Shown here in pieces: positions 15,865-23,614 of a stretch of 32,207 nt of DNA (positions are counted from its first letter, which is position 1; each line of letters opens with the position of its first letter). A program made the position numbers and the translations under genes. The notes beneath the pieces are model-generated. The model did not search any database and was not told where the DNA came from. It saw only the letters and a program-made list of their open reading frames with translations. The stretch covers positions 1 through 32,207 of the forward strand of contig JAHDDX010000029.1 in assembly GCA_020629135.1 (NCBI GenBank), written 5' to 3'. The stretch comes from Hellea sp. (lineage in GTDB: Bacteria > Pseudomonadota > Alphaproteobacteria > Caulobacterales > Maricaulaceae).

Positions 15865-16390
15865 CCTCAAAGCCCTCTTGCCGTTGATATTGTTTGCAGG
15901 CCTAATCGCCGCTTTTGCCATAGGCTTGACGCGCGATCCTCGGGTTTTGCCCTCGCAACTGATCAATAAACCTTTTCCCGAATTTGAACTGACGGGTGTA
16001 TATGATAACAACCCCGTAACGCTCGACAATCTCAAAGGCGATGTCAGCCTGGTCAATGTCTTCGGATCCTGGTGCGTGGCCTGCCTGCAGGAACATCCAC
16101 TATTAATGGACCTGGCGGCGACCGACCAAGTGCGCGTTGTGGGCATTAACTGGCGGGATGATCGGACCAAAGCCCAACAATGGTTGGAGCGTCACGGCGA
16201 TCCCTATGATCTCCTGATCTATGACCCGCATAGTGAACTCGTAATTGATCTCGGCATAACCGGCGCGCCGGAAAGTTTTATCGTCGATCAAAACGGCATG
16301 GTTCGATATAAACATGTCGGTGTCGTCACGCCGAAATTATGGAAAGAAACCATGCTGCCGATAATTCGATCCCTAAGGTCCGAGGGATGA
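15854..16390 (+). CDS. ccmG: Thiol:disulfide interchange protein CcmG/DsbE
   Basis: A 178-residue membrane-tethered thioredoxin-like protein. One N-terminal helix (residues 7-24) anchors it; the thioredoxin fold carries the active site WCVAC (in VFGSWCVACLQEHP) and a cis-proline region ITGAPESFIVD. It keeps the cysteines of apocytochrome c reduced before haem attachment. The open frame begins at 15809, but ATG at 15854 has AGAGG seven bases upstream and gives the normal N-terminus. It overlaps the ccmF end by 11 bases and the ccmH ATG by four. Confidence 0.96.
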   Translation: MKLNLKALLPLILFAGLIAAFAIGLTRDPRVLPSQLINKPFPEFELTGVYDNNPVTLDNLKGDVSLVNVFGSWCVACLQEHPLLMDLAATDQVRVVGINWRDDRTKAQQWLERHGDPYDLLIYDPHSELVIDLGITGAPESFIVDQNGMVRYKHVGVVTPKLWKETMLPIIRSLRSEG

Positions 16391-16839
16391 GAATTCTGTT
16401 TACCATTTTTATCTGTCTATTCGTGCCATTGAGCGCTTTGGCCCAGACAGTCCCTAATGACGATGCGCTTGATGCCCAAGCTCGCGATATCGGGCGGTCA
16501 TTACGTTGTGTTGTTTGCCAAAATCAATCGATAGAAGATTCAGACGCAGACCTCGCCAAAGACATGCGCGCTTTGGTACGTACCCGCCTGGAGGCAGGTG
16601 ACAATCCGGATGAGGTCGTGTCGTTTATTCGCGATCGTTATGGCGACTATGTACTTTTAAAGCCTCCCGTACAGCGAAATACCTGGATTTTATGGGCTGG
16701 GCCTGGACTGATCTTATTCGCGTCAGTTTTATTGCTCGCCCGACGCCGTACGGCTCGGATTGAAATTGTGGAATTATCGCAAGATGAAATTCAAGCCTTA
16801 GAAAAGCTACGCATGCAGTCCCGCAAGGATCCGTCATGA
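16387..16839 (+). CDS. ccmH: Cytochrome c maturation protein CcmH (CcmH/CycL N-terminal type)
   Basis: A 150-residue protein with a signal peptide (cleaved near SALAQ), the redox motif LRCVVCQNQSI around residues 38-48, a three-helix bundle domain, and a C-terminal membrane helix (ILWAGPGLILFASVLLLA). It holds or reduces apocytochrome c during haem ligation together with CcmF and CcmG. Length matches the short CcmH (CycL) form, the TPR part being the separate ccmI. The start overlaps the ccmG stop as ATGA. Confidence 0.95.
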   Translation: MRILFTIFICLFVPLSALAQTVPNDDALDAQARDIGRSLRCVVCQNQSIEDSDADLAKDMRALVRTRLEAGDNPDEVVSFIRDRYGDYVLLKPPVQRNTWILWAGPGLILFASVLLLARRRTARIEIVELSQDEIQALEKLRMQSRKDPS

Positions 16840-17675
16840 TCTGGATCGTTGCTACAATTCTGTCCGTTGCCTGTTTTGTATTTTTGTTTTGGCCTTCCAA
16901 ACAAGACCAACAGGACCGTCTCGCAGAGATAAAAATATACGATGAAGCAATCTCCGATCTTGAACAAAAGATTAAACGTTCTCCGGAAGACGAAGGATTA
17001 AACGCGAAGCTTACTCATTTGCAAAGACAATTACTGGCCACACAATCCGGCGAAACGGAGGAGCAACTTTCGACGAAATTCAGGACTTTATTGATTGGCT
17101 TTCTGGCCATGGCCGCCCTTGGTTTTTACGCCATCGTCGGTGATCCGGTTTTTTCACCCACACAGGCGACGCAGACAACTGCAACCGATCAAGAACAAGT
17201 GAGCTTGCCGGAACTGGCTAATCGGTTGGAAACTCGCCTTCAGCAAGATCCAACCAATAGTACAGGATGGCTGCTATATGCTCGGGCGCTTATGACCTTG
17301 CGCCGATATGACGACGCCATTGGTGCCTATGACAAGGCTATCCAGCATGATCCGAGCAATGACAATTTAAGTGCCGAACGGCTGAAAGCAGTTGAGTTTA
17401 TTGAGGCACAGTCAGCGGGACCATCGGCGGAGCAAATTCAAGCCGCAGAGGCCATGTCAGAAGAAGACCGGCAGGCCATGATTGAAAATATGGTATCCGG
17501 ATTAGCCGCCCGTCTTTATCAAAATCCGGAAGACCCTGAGGGATGGAAACGCCTCATCCGCGCCCGCAAAGTTCTCGGCCAGACAGAGACACTGGAACAA
17601 GAGCTGATCCTAATGCGAGAGACCTATTCAGACCGTCCAGAGATTTTAAACGAAATTCTGAACACCAACGAGTAA
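16836..17675 (+). CDS. ccmI: Cytochrome c maturation chaperone CcmI
   Basis: A 279-residue protein with an N-terminal membrane helix (residues 2-19), a leucine-zipper-like coiled segment (about 25-70), a second membrane helix near residues 88-104 (LIGFLAMAALGFYAIVGDPVF) and a periplasmic TPR domain (about 130-200, with WLLYARALMTLRRYDDAIGAYDKAI). CcmI binds the C-terminus of apocytochrome c and delivers it to the haem lyase. It is shorter than some homologues (300-400 residues) but keeps the architecture. Overlaps ccmH as ATGA; last gene of the ccm operon. Confidence 0.92.
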   Translation: MIWIVATILSVACFVFLFWPSKQDQQDRLAEIKIYDEAISDLEQKIKRSPEDEGLNAKLTHLQRQLLATQSGETEEQLSTKFRTLLIGFLAMAALGFYAIVGDPVFSPTQATQTTATDQEQVSLPELANRLETRLQQDPTNSTGWLLYARALMTLRRYDDAIGAYDKAIQHDPSNDNLSAERLKAVEFIEAQSAGPSAEQIQAAEAMSEEDRQAMIENMVSGLAARLYQNPEDPEGWKRLIRARKVLGQTETLEQELILMRETYSDRPEILNEILNTNE

Positions 17676-17746
17676 CTGTAACCTATCCAATCCTTAACTC
17701 GGTGAATTAAACGATCCCGCGTAGTCTGAGCCAAAAGGACGAGACT

Positions 17747-18268
17747 ATGAAACAGATTATTGGATTAATAATTGGCACGACAGTTTTAATTGCGACATCG
17801 GCCATAGCCCAATCAAATAGCCCGCACTCCAATAATGACCTGATCGACTATGACGGATTTCTAACGCTCAGCCATGACGTTATGGAATATCGGGAATCAC
17901 GCCTGATCAGCCTCGACGAATTTAAACGCCTGTCAGAAATGCCGGACACGCTCGTGCTCGATACACGCTCGCAGATCGCCTATGAAATCGGACATATGAA
18001 AGGCGCGGTACATTTAAATTTTTCTGATTTCACGGACGAGAAGCTAGCCAAAGTCATTGGAAATAAAAACAAACGCATCCTCATTTATTGTAATAACAAC
18101 TTCACCAATGACTCGCCGCCATTTATGCTCAAACGCGCCGAGTTGGCGCTGAACATTCCAACCTTTATCAATCTATATGGATATGGGTATGAGAATATTT
18201 ATGAGCTGGGCGAAACCATTTCAATTGAAGATCCGGAGATCGTGACCAGCTTACAATCAACTCAGTGA
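17747..18268 (+). CDS. Exported rhodanese-like protein with atypical active-site loop
   Basis: A 173-residue protein with a signal peptide (cleavage near AIAQ, residue 22) and a single rhodanese domain: SLDEFKRLSEMPDTLVLDTR, GHMKGAVHLNFSDF, then the catalytic loop ILIYCNNNFTNDSP with Cys115. A canonical rhodanese loop is CxxGxR; here it is C-N-N-N-F, lacking the loop arginine, which is known from other exported rhodanese-like proteins. It lies 71 bp after ccmI and may be read from the same transcript or its own promoter. Periplasmic sulfur or disulfide chemistry would suit the neighbourhood, but its reaction is unknown. Confidence 0.85.
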   Translation: MKQIIGLIIGTTVLIATSAIAQSNSPHSNNDLIDYDGFLTLSHDVMEYRESRLISLDEFKRLSEMPDTLVLDTRSQIAYEIGHMKGAVHLNFSDFTDEKLAKVIGNKNKRILIYCNNNFTNDSPPFMLKRAELALNIPTFINLYGYGYENIYELGETISIEDPEIVTSLQSTQ

Positions 18269-18284
18269 AAAAAATAACAGGGTA

Positions 18285-20135
18285 TCAACCGGTTTTCCGA
18301 AAACCGCTTAAATCCATCGTTGTTTGAAAAGGCTGTTTTCTCTCGGTCAAAATTACCTGCAATTCCTGCGCCGTTATTTCACTTGAAATCATGAAATCAA
18401 AGCGTGGGTCAAAGGGCATATGAATGCTTGTGTCAAAACTTGCACCGATAATTGTCAACTCGTCCCGAGGCCGTTTGGTGACAATTGGTTCGACAAAGTT
18501 CAAAAAGGTTTGGGAACGTTTATCCAGGCCCAAAATGATTATAGGCACCCAGTGCCGTTCAAAACTCTGGCCCTTCAAAAATGGAACTACCTGACTTTTT
18601 GGCGTTGCGATATGCGGTTTATATCCAAGCCCGATCAGCATATTTGCCAAGGCAGAGGGTTGGGTAGCGTCTTCAAAAACCAGAAGAATATTTTTGCGAA
18701 GGTCAGATGGCACAATGCCATTTCGTTCCTGGCGCTTTTCCACTAAAAGGGTTTTTATCTCAAACCAGAAGTTTGAACCGATCCCTTCCGTCGACTCCAC
18801 TCCCATGCTCCCATTCATCAACTCCACGAGCCGCCGTGTGATCGTTAGACCCAGCCCTGTCCCGCCATATTTCTGAGTAGTTGAACTGTCTGCCTGGGTA
18901 AATTGCTCAAATATCTTATCGATTTTTGCTTCGGGAATACCAATACCGGTGTCCTGAATATCGAAACGCAAGACCGTTTCCTTGTCTTTTTCAAAGACAT
19001 CAACTCGAACCACAACGCGACCACCCGGCGTAAACTTAATCGCGTTTCCTATTAGGTTCATCAAAATTTGACGCAGACGCCCGGCGTCACCGACTATCAT
19101 ATCCGGCAGTTCGGCAGGATATTCCAATTCAATCGCAATATCTTTGGGTGTTGCGCTAACTGATAACAGGGCCACGACTTCGGTCACCGTATCGCGACAA
19201 TTAAATGGCATTGGCCTTATTTCTAAATGCCCCGCTTCAATTTTTGAAAAATCTAAGATATCATTGATAATATTCAGAAGCGACTTACCAGATGAATGGA
19301 TGGCCTCCATAAAAGTTGCCTGTCGCTCATCGAGATCCGTTTTAAGCATGACTTCGGAGAATCCGATGACGCCATTCATTGGTGTACGGATTTCATGGCT
19401 CATATTCGCCAGAAAGTTTGTTTTGCCTGCCAGCGCCTCTTCCGATCTTTGAATATACATACGGTTAGAGCGATCAAAACTAAACAGCGCAAAGGCAGAA
19501 ACGATAAAAGTGGTTCCGACACAAATCGCCCGGTTGTAATCCCGGCTGACGGTGGATTCAAAATTAGGAAACTCGACATGCAAAACAGATTGGAGGGCCC
19601 ATTGCATTGTGACAAAGGCCAAAATCAAAATGGTCAATAAATTTCCGATACGACCGCCGTAAATACAATATCCCAAAACGACGGGGATAGTCAGCGCGGG
19701 ATACGCAATCGATTGCGGAAATCCACCCGTAATAATAGTGGCCCCAAAGGTTGCTAAAACCGCCAGTATAATTGTGACACGGCGCGCCAGAATTAAGCGC
19801 CGTTTTAAAACAAGCAAAAAGCAAGCCGACAGAACAAATATTAGGATAAAGATCATCGGCGCAAATATCATCTTTGTTTGACGGTCAAACAGACTTTCGC
19901 CAACAAATGCAAACATCAAGAACAATACAATGAGCGCCGTATTGATTGTGGCCAGTGTGGTTACCAGGTTCATAGCCCGGAATTTCAAGATTTGATCATA
20001 GCCATATAGAGCGTCAATACGCTCAAGATAACCGTTCATAATCGAAGAAAAATATGACTTCAATTTGCCCATAATAGCGTGAGGTGTTGTCCAGAATTCA
20101 CCCAATATCAGGGCGCGTAATTCCCGATTCCCCAC
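18285..20135 (-). CDS. Orphan membrane sensor histidine kinase with degenerate receiver-like tail
   Basis: A 616-residue kinase. Residues about 55-225 hold six or seven membrane helices forming an integral sensor with no recognised extracellular domain. The phosphoacceptor box is NMSHEIRTPMNG with His247. The ATPase domain has NLIGNAIKFTPGG (N box), DTGIGIP (G1), FEQFTQAD (F box) and GGTGLGLTI (G2), all intact. From about residue 478 a receiver-like domain follows (ILLVFEDATQPSALANML), but the acidic pocket and the phosphoacceptor aspartate are missing (VPIIILGLDKR), so it is probably a pseudo-receiver. The start is uncertain: GTG at 20135 has GAGG too close; ATG at 20070-20072 is the main alternative. 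No response regulator is adjacent. Confidence 0.88.
   Translation of the reverse strand: MGNRELRALILGEFWTTPHAIMGKLKSYFSSIMNGYLERIDALYGYDQILKFRAMNLVTTLATINTALIVLFLMFAFVGESLFDRQTKMIFAPMIFILIFVLSACFLLVLKRRLILARRVTIILAVLATFGATIITGGFPQSIAYPALTIPVVLGYCIYGGRIGNLLTILILAFVTMQWALQSVLHVEFPNFESTVSRDYNRAICVGTTFIVSAFALFSFDRSNRMYIQRSEEALAGKTNFLANMSHEIRTPMNGVIGFSEVMLKTDLDERQATFMEAIHSSGKSLLNIINDILDFSKIEAGHLEIRPMPFNCRDTVTEVVALLSVSATPKDIAIELEYPAELPDMIVGDAGRLRQILMNLIGNAIKFTPGGRVVVRVDVFEKDKETVLRFDIQDTGIGIPEAKIDKIFEQFTQADSSTTQKYGGTGLGLTITRRLVELMNGSMGVESTEGIGSNFWFEIKTLLVEKRQERNGIVPSDLRKNILLVFEDATQPSALANMLIGLGYKPHIATPKSQVVPFLKGQSFERHWVPIIILGLDKRSQTFLNFVEPIVTKRPRDELTIIGASFDTSIHMPFDPRFDFMISSEITAQELQVILTERKQPFQTTMDLSGFRKTG
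18290..18306. terminator. Inverted repeat at the convergent gene ends
   Basis: CGGTTTTC (18290-18297) and GAAAACCG (18299-18306) are perfect 8-base arms. It sits 21 bp after the rhodanese stop and covers the last codons of the convergent kinase gene. No T-run follows on either strand, so it is only a weak candidate for a bidirectional terminator. Confidence 0.35.
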
Positions 20136-20249
20136 TCCTCAATCCTAATTCCCGCCTTAGTTTAGAAAAGAGAGGTTATTATTCGCTCAAAAGATAATGT
20201 TAACAGGGGGTTAGAAATCCCAACCAAACACCACAGTAAACCCCAAAAC

Positions 20250-21614
20250 CTAAAGCTGATTTAGTTGTAAAAAAATATCATCACTGGGACGCAGAGACAC
20301 ACTTATTGTGGGTTCAATATCAGTTTTTTGAGCCAAAGAAATTTGGTATTTTTTCAATAGATTAGCCACTAATAACATTGACTCCAGAACCGCAAAACTG
20401 GCTCCAATGCAGATACGAGGACCAGCTCCAAAAGGTAAGAAACTACGATTACCGGGTTTCGCCAATTCTGGATTTCGCAAAAACCGGTCCGGATCGAAAC
20501 TGTGTGGATTGTCCCAATATTTTTCGCTGCGATGCAATACGTAAATCGGGACCACAATGGTGTCCCCGGCTTTGATAGGCGTGCCATTCAAGGACGTGTC
20601 TTGCACGGCTTCGCGACCAATGATCGGAATCGAAGGATATAAGCGCAAAGTTTCATTTAATACGGCGCGCGTAAACGGCAATTGCGGCAAATCTTTGAAG
20701 CTGATTTTGTCTGGGAGTGATTGACCAAATATCTCTTGCCGGACTCGCGATTGAACTTCTGGATAGGCAGCCAAAAGATATAACATCCAGGTCAAAGTAA
20801 TCGCCGTCGATTCATGCCCCGCAATAAAAAACCCGATCAGATTATCTATCTGCTCAGTCAAGCTCAGTTGCGGAATGTCATGCTCTGAATGCGGTTGCGC
20901 CAAGAGGTGCACCAGGTTGATCTCTTCAGTACAAGTGCTCGCCTCTTCCAAAACCTGTCTGGCCCCTTCCCGCAAAGTGCGGATTGCGGTGGCGGACCTT
21001 GGGCTCATGAGACGAGGATACCAATCCGGCATGGGCAGAAAATCGTCAATACGCAAACGACCTACCGTTGAGATGGCAACATCAGCGGCCTGGCGCAGGG
21101 CTTGCCCCTTTGCGCCTTTCGGGTCTCCCAATAAGGCCTTGGATAATATGTCAAAACTGAGATCCGACATCGCCTCTTTGGCATTTATCTCTCGGATGTC
21201 AGATCTTCTGAGTTCATCTAAGAAAGCTTGAATCGCTTCATCGACGACAGATCCCAGTATTTGCATATGGCGGGGTCGAAATATGGGCGCAACGGCTTTG
21301 CGTTGACGACGCCATTGTTGGTCATGAGTTGTGATCAATCCTTCTCTGGCCACCGGTTCAATAATGCGCTGATTAAGTTTGGACTTTCTAAAATGTCTGA
21401 CCTTTTTGATAAGGAGTTCAGAAATCGCCTCCGCTTCTGTCAAAACATGCATTTTGACAAAAAGCGATTTGTGCTCGCTAATTCCCCCCTCATAGACGCC
21501 TGGCTGAAACCCTCGAAGAGGGTTTTGGATAAATGCCAAGCTGCGCAGTAACCCCTGGCATTGTTCAGCCAATGGCGCCGTATGAGGGGGGTGGGGCGCA
21601 GGCTCAGATAGCAA
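20250..21614 (-). CDS. Cytochrome P450, last gene of the luxI operon
   Basis: A 454-residue haem monooxygenase. The haem ligand loop is FLPFGAGPRICIG (Cys402), the oxygen-activating I-helix motif is AGHEST (265-270), the ExxR motif is ETLR (321-324), and a C-helix WRRQRK (101-106) contacts the haem. No membrane anchor is evident, so it is a soluble bacterial type that needs a ferredoxin and reductase encoded elsewhere. It hydroxylates or otherwise oxidises an unactivated carbon; the closeness of its FGAGPRICIG and ExxR regions to fatty-acid-type P450s suggests a lipid-like substrate, but that is a guess. Its ATG overlaps the oxygenase stop by 11 bases, so it is translationally coupled to the luxI cassette. 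Confidence 0.93.
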   Translation of the reverse strand: MLSEPAPHPPHTAPLAEQCQGLLRSLAFIQNPLRGFQPGVYEGGISEHKSLFVKMHVLTEAEAISELLIKKVRHFRKSKLNQRIIEPVAREGLITTHDQQWRRQRKAVAPIFRPRHMQILGSVVDEAIQAFLDELRRSDIREINAKEAMSDLSFDILSKALLGDPKGAKGQALRQAADVAISTVGRLRIDDFLPMPDWYPRLMSPRSATAIRTLREGARQVLEEASTCTEEINLVHLLAQPHSEHDIPQLSLTEQIDNLIGFFIAGHESTAITLTWMLYLLAAYPEVQSRVRQEIFGQSLPDKISFKDLPQLPFTRAVLNETLRLYPSIPIIGREAVQDTSLNGTPIKAGDTIVVPIYVLHRSEKYWDNPHSFDPDRFLRNPELAKPGNRSFLPFGAGPRICIGASFAVLESMLLVANLLKKYQISLAQKTDIEPTISVSLRPSDDIFLQLNQL

Positions 21615-22635
21615 TGTGATCGCTCCTAAAAAGAGGCGCGAGTTTTATTTCGGGCGCCGGTTTGGGCCAAACTAATGGGTAGTCCCGGCTATATAACGGC
21701 GTTCCGTCCGGTAATGGATTTGAAATATAGGGCTGAGGAATCGCCCCTGGCCGATCAAAATAACGAATATCGTCCCCGCAATACCGAAAAGATATAGCCC
21801 GACGAATTTGATCTTCGGACATATTACCTTTGGCCCCGTGAATTGTCAGGACATGGTGGATTATTACGTCACCCGGTTCGGCTTCCACGGTTACAATGTC
21901 ATAATCGTCGGGATTGGCTTCGATGTCAGGCAGTTTGGGGTCTGGGGCATCAAGCAATGGTGTTTGGGCTATAAAGACGTTTGGCGCAAAAGTATGTCCC
22001 CAAAGATGAGAACCTCTCACATATTGCATGGCACCGGTCTTCCGGCTTGCTTTATCCAAGGGGATCCAGACCACGCAACATTTCAAGCCTTGAATTTGAA
22101 AATAGGTATAATCCTGATGAAATGTGGTTTTTTGCGGTGTATTCGGGCCTTTGACGAAAGTCGTATCTTCCCAGAAATTTAAATAGGATGTGTCGAGAAG
22201 TTTCGCGCAGAGCGGTGGGAGTTTGGAATCAAACGCAACGTCGCGAATCTCGTGGTGATTACGCCAACCGGCGGCCTCGTAAAAAAACATCCCTTCCCCA
22301 TTTAAATCGTGGTTTGATTTTTCACGAATAGGTCTGGCCGTTTCATCCTGTTTGATTATGTGCCGGTATAGCTCAAGATCAAACCGCATGGCTTCACCAG
22401 AATCGATATCGTCTTCATCTGACCACAATTGATAAGCAAGAGATTCAAAATCATATCCGGTTGTGGTCTTGGATTTGTTTCGGAGCTGTGCCCCGACGGC
22501 TTGCCTTAGATCGTGAACTTCAGATGGGTTCAAAACATCCTTCAAGTGAAGAAATCCGTCTTGATTAAATTGTGCGATATCCCTGGAAGATAGCACCTCA
22601 TCAGAAATATTTAGCAGGTTCACCATCTTATTCAT
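21604..22635 (-). CDS. Phytanoyl-CoA dioxygenase (PhyH) family oxygenase
   Basis: A 343-residue Fe(II)/2-oxoglutarate-dependent oxygenase. The iron triad is His173-x-Asp175 in TTFHQDYTYFQ and the distal His266 in VLTIHGAKG; Arg278/279 or Arg284 in RRAISFRYCGDD would bind 2-oxoglutarate. AMQYVRGSHLWG is another PhyH family block. Members hydroxylate, desaturate, halogenate or epoxidise lipids and natural products. The ATG at 22635 overlaps the small protein's stop by eight bases (ATGAATAA); a second in-frame ATG is three codons on. It sits between luxI and the P450 on the same transcript, so its product or substrate is probably connected to the signal made by LuxI or to a metabolite under its control. 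Confidence 0.93.
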   Translation of the reverse strand: MNKMVNLLNISDEVLSSRDIAQFNQDGFLHLKDVLNPSEVHDLRQAVGAQLRNKSKTTTGYDFESLAYQLWSDEDDIDSGEAMRFDLELYRHIIKQDETARPIREKSNHDLNGEGMFFYEAAGWRNHHEIRDVAFDSKLPPLCAKLLDTSYLNFWEDTTFVKGPNTPQKTTFHQDYTYFQIQGLKCCVVWIPLDKASRKTGAMQYVRGSHLWGHTFAPNVFIAQTPLLDAPDPKLPDIEANPDDYDIVTVEAEPGDVIIHHVLTIHGAKGNMSEDQIRRAISFRYCGDDIRYFDRPGAIPQPYISNPLPDGTPLYSRDYPLVWPKPAPEIKLAPLFRSDHIAI

Positions 22636-22894
22636 CGTCCAATAGTTTTCTGGAAAACACTTTCAAGTGGTTCAAAAACTCCCGTTCAAAAGCGTCTTTA
22701 TATTTTGCGTGGGTCAGGAAGTATTGCATGTCATCCATTATACTTCGGCCGCGCTCCGAATAGGTCGTTTCGGCGTTTTCAGATATTAGATTAGATGCGT
22801 TACGGTCATATTCTCGGTACAGCTCATCGGCCGTCTGCCGGTCATAATATTCCTGAAAGCTCGCAATATTATTGCTATCGTCCATCTGGCTCAT
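22628..22894 (-). CDS. Unrecognised 88-residue protein between luxI and phyH
   Basis: I do not recognise this family. The peptide is acidic and charged, rich in Asp, Glu, Arg and Tyr, and looks helical throughout: IASFQEYYDRQTADELYREY, then TTYSERGRSIMDDMQYFLTH and FEREFLNHLKVFSRKLLDDE. There are no cysteines, signal peptide or membrane helix. It is a real gene by context: its ATG is one base after the luxI stop (TGATATG), AGGCGG gives a ribosome binding site, and its stop overlaps the PhyH start. A second ATG is three codons on. A helical partner or carrier for the synthase or oxygenases, or an antiactivator of LuxR, are possible roles, none shown by the sequence. The longer frame to 23038 overlaps luxI and is rejected. 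Confidence 0.75.
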   Translation of the reverse strand: MSQMDDSNNIASFQEYYDRQTADELYREYDRNASNLISENAETTYSERGRSIMDDMQYFLTHAKYKDAFEREFLNHLKVFSRKLLDDE

Positions 22895-22895
22895 A

Positions 22896-23537
22896 TCAGG
22901 CCGCCTTTCGGGCTGAGCGGACTGGCAGATCTTGCAAGGTTTCTGACCAGTCAATTTTGACAAATTTTCGCAATCGCCCAATGGCGGCCTCGTCCGTATC
23001 CATAATTGCAGCAATATAATCTTGGTCATCATCTTCATAATGAACCGGATATCCGAGCGGGCGTGTTCGCCAGACCACGACTGATTTTGTGTAACGGGTT
23101 TTGTGGCTCAGCCAGGTCACTTTACGAATGCCGCTGGCGACGACAAATTTTGTCACGGCCAAACACATTTGCAGATATAATTGAACCTGCTGGTAATGGG
23201 TAAGTTGGTCCTTATCGACGACAAAACGGGATAACTCCCAGATATCCTTGCCTCTGGGGACGCCTGAAAATTCGCAATGATGCGGGAAAATCTCGCTCAG
23301 CAAATGAGGTTCAGTCGTTGTGTTTAATCGAGAGCACGCAACCAAATTATCGTTGTCATCATAGACCAGAACATATTGCGTGTCAGGCCGATCAAATTGA
23401 TCTTTATCGCGACCATCCTGACAATTGGGCAGATTCCAACCCCAATTCAGTACGGCGACTTTGTAACGAAGACGATAGATTAGCTCTAACTCATCTTCTG
23501 GGATTTCACTTCCGGACTGAATTACAAAATATACCAT
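22896..23537 (-). CDS. luxI: Acyl-homoserine-lactone synthase (LuxI family)
   Basis: A 213-residue autoinducer synthase that makes an N-acyl-homoserine lactone from S-adenosylmethionine and an acyl-ACP or acyl-CoA. The LuxI invariant residues are present: Arg24 in YRLRYKV, Trp34, Asp46 and Asp49 in DKDQFD, Arg70 in ACSRL, and Glu101 and Arg104 in WELSRF. Length is normal. The acyl chain cannot be predicted. The ATG at 23535-23537 lies in the base of a hairpin whose loop is the ribosome binding site, and a GC palindrome lies 51 bp upstream. LuxR is encoded directly upstream on the same strand, and three further genes follow with coupling. luxI is used here as the family name. Confidence 0.96.
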   Translation of the reverse strand: MVYFVIQSGSEIPEDELELIYRLRYKVAVLNWGWNLPNCQDGRDKDQFDRPDTQYVLVYDDNDNLVACSRLNTTTEPHLLSEIFPHHCEFSGVPRGKDIWELSRFVVDKDQLTHYQQVQLYLQMCLAVTKFVVASGIRKVTWLSHKTRYTKSVVVWRTRPLGYPVHYEDDDQDYIAAIMDTDEAAIGRLRKFVKIDWSETLQDLPVRSARKAA

Positions 23538-23563
23538 TTCCAGCTTTCCTCAGCTGGAAAATG
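23535..23563 (-). promoter_or_regulatory. luxI: Hairpin enclosing the luxI ribosome binding site and start codon
   Basis: On the minus strand, TTTCCAGCT (23560-23552) pairs perfectly with AGCTGGAAA (23545-23537) around the loop GAGGAA (23551-23546). The loop is the Shine-Dalgarno sequence. The A of the ATG is the last base of the nine-pair stem; past one unpaired T, CA pairs with the remaining TG of the start codon. The ribosome binding site is thus displayed in a loop while the start codon is paired, suggesting translational control of signal synthesis by structure, an RNA-binding protein or a small RNA. Confidence 0.6.
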
Positions 23564-23588
23564 TCGAAAAACGCAGATGGTCTCAATT

Positions 23589-23602
23589 CCCCCGAATGGG
23601 GG
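23589..23602. promoter_or_regulatory. Candidate lux box upstream of luxI
   Basis: CCCCC-GAAT-GGGGG is a perfect 5-4-5 palindrome whose centre is about 58 bp upstream of the luxI ATG, the position expected of a LuxR-type site overlapping -35 if transcription starts near 23553. It is the only strong palindrome between luxR and luxI besides the start-codon hairpin. It could instead be a short terminator stem for luxR, whose stop is 12 bp away, but no T-run follows on the minus strand. The arms differ from the classical CTG...CAG lux box. Confidence 0.4.
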
Positions 23603-23614
23603 TATTTTGATGGC

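Noticed and set aside
22895-23038. Long form of the small protein in the luxI operon
   Set aside because: The extension lies fully inside luxI in another frame; the ATG at 22894 has a ribosome binding site and one-base coupling.
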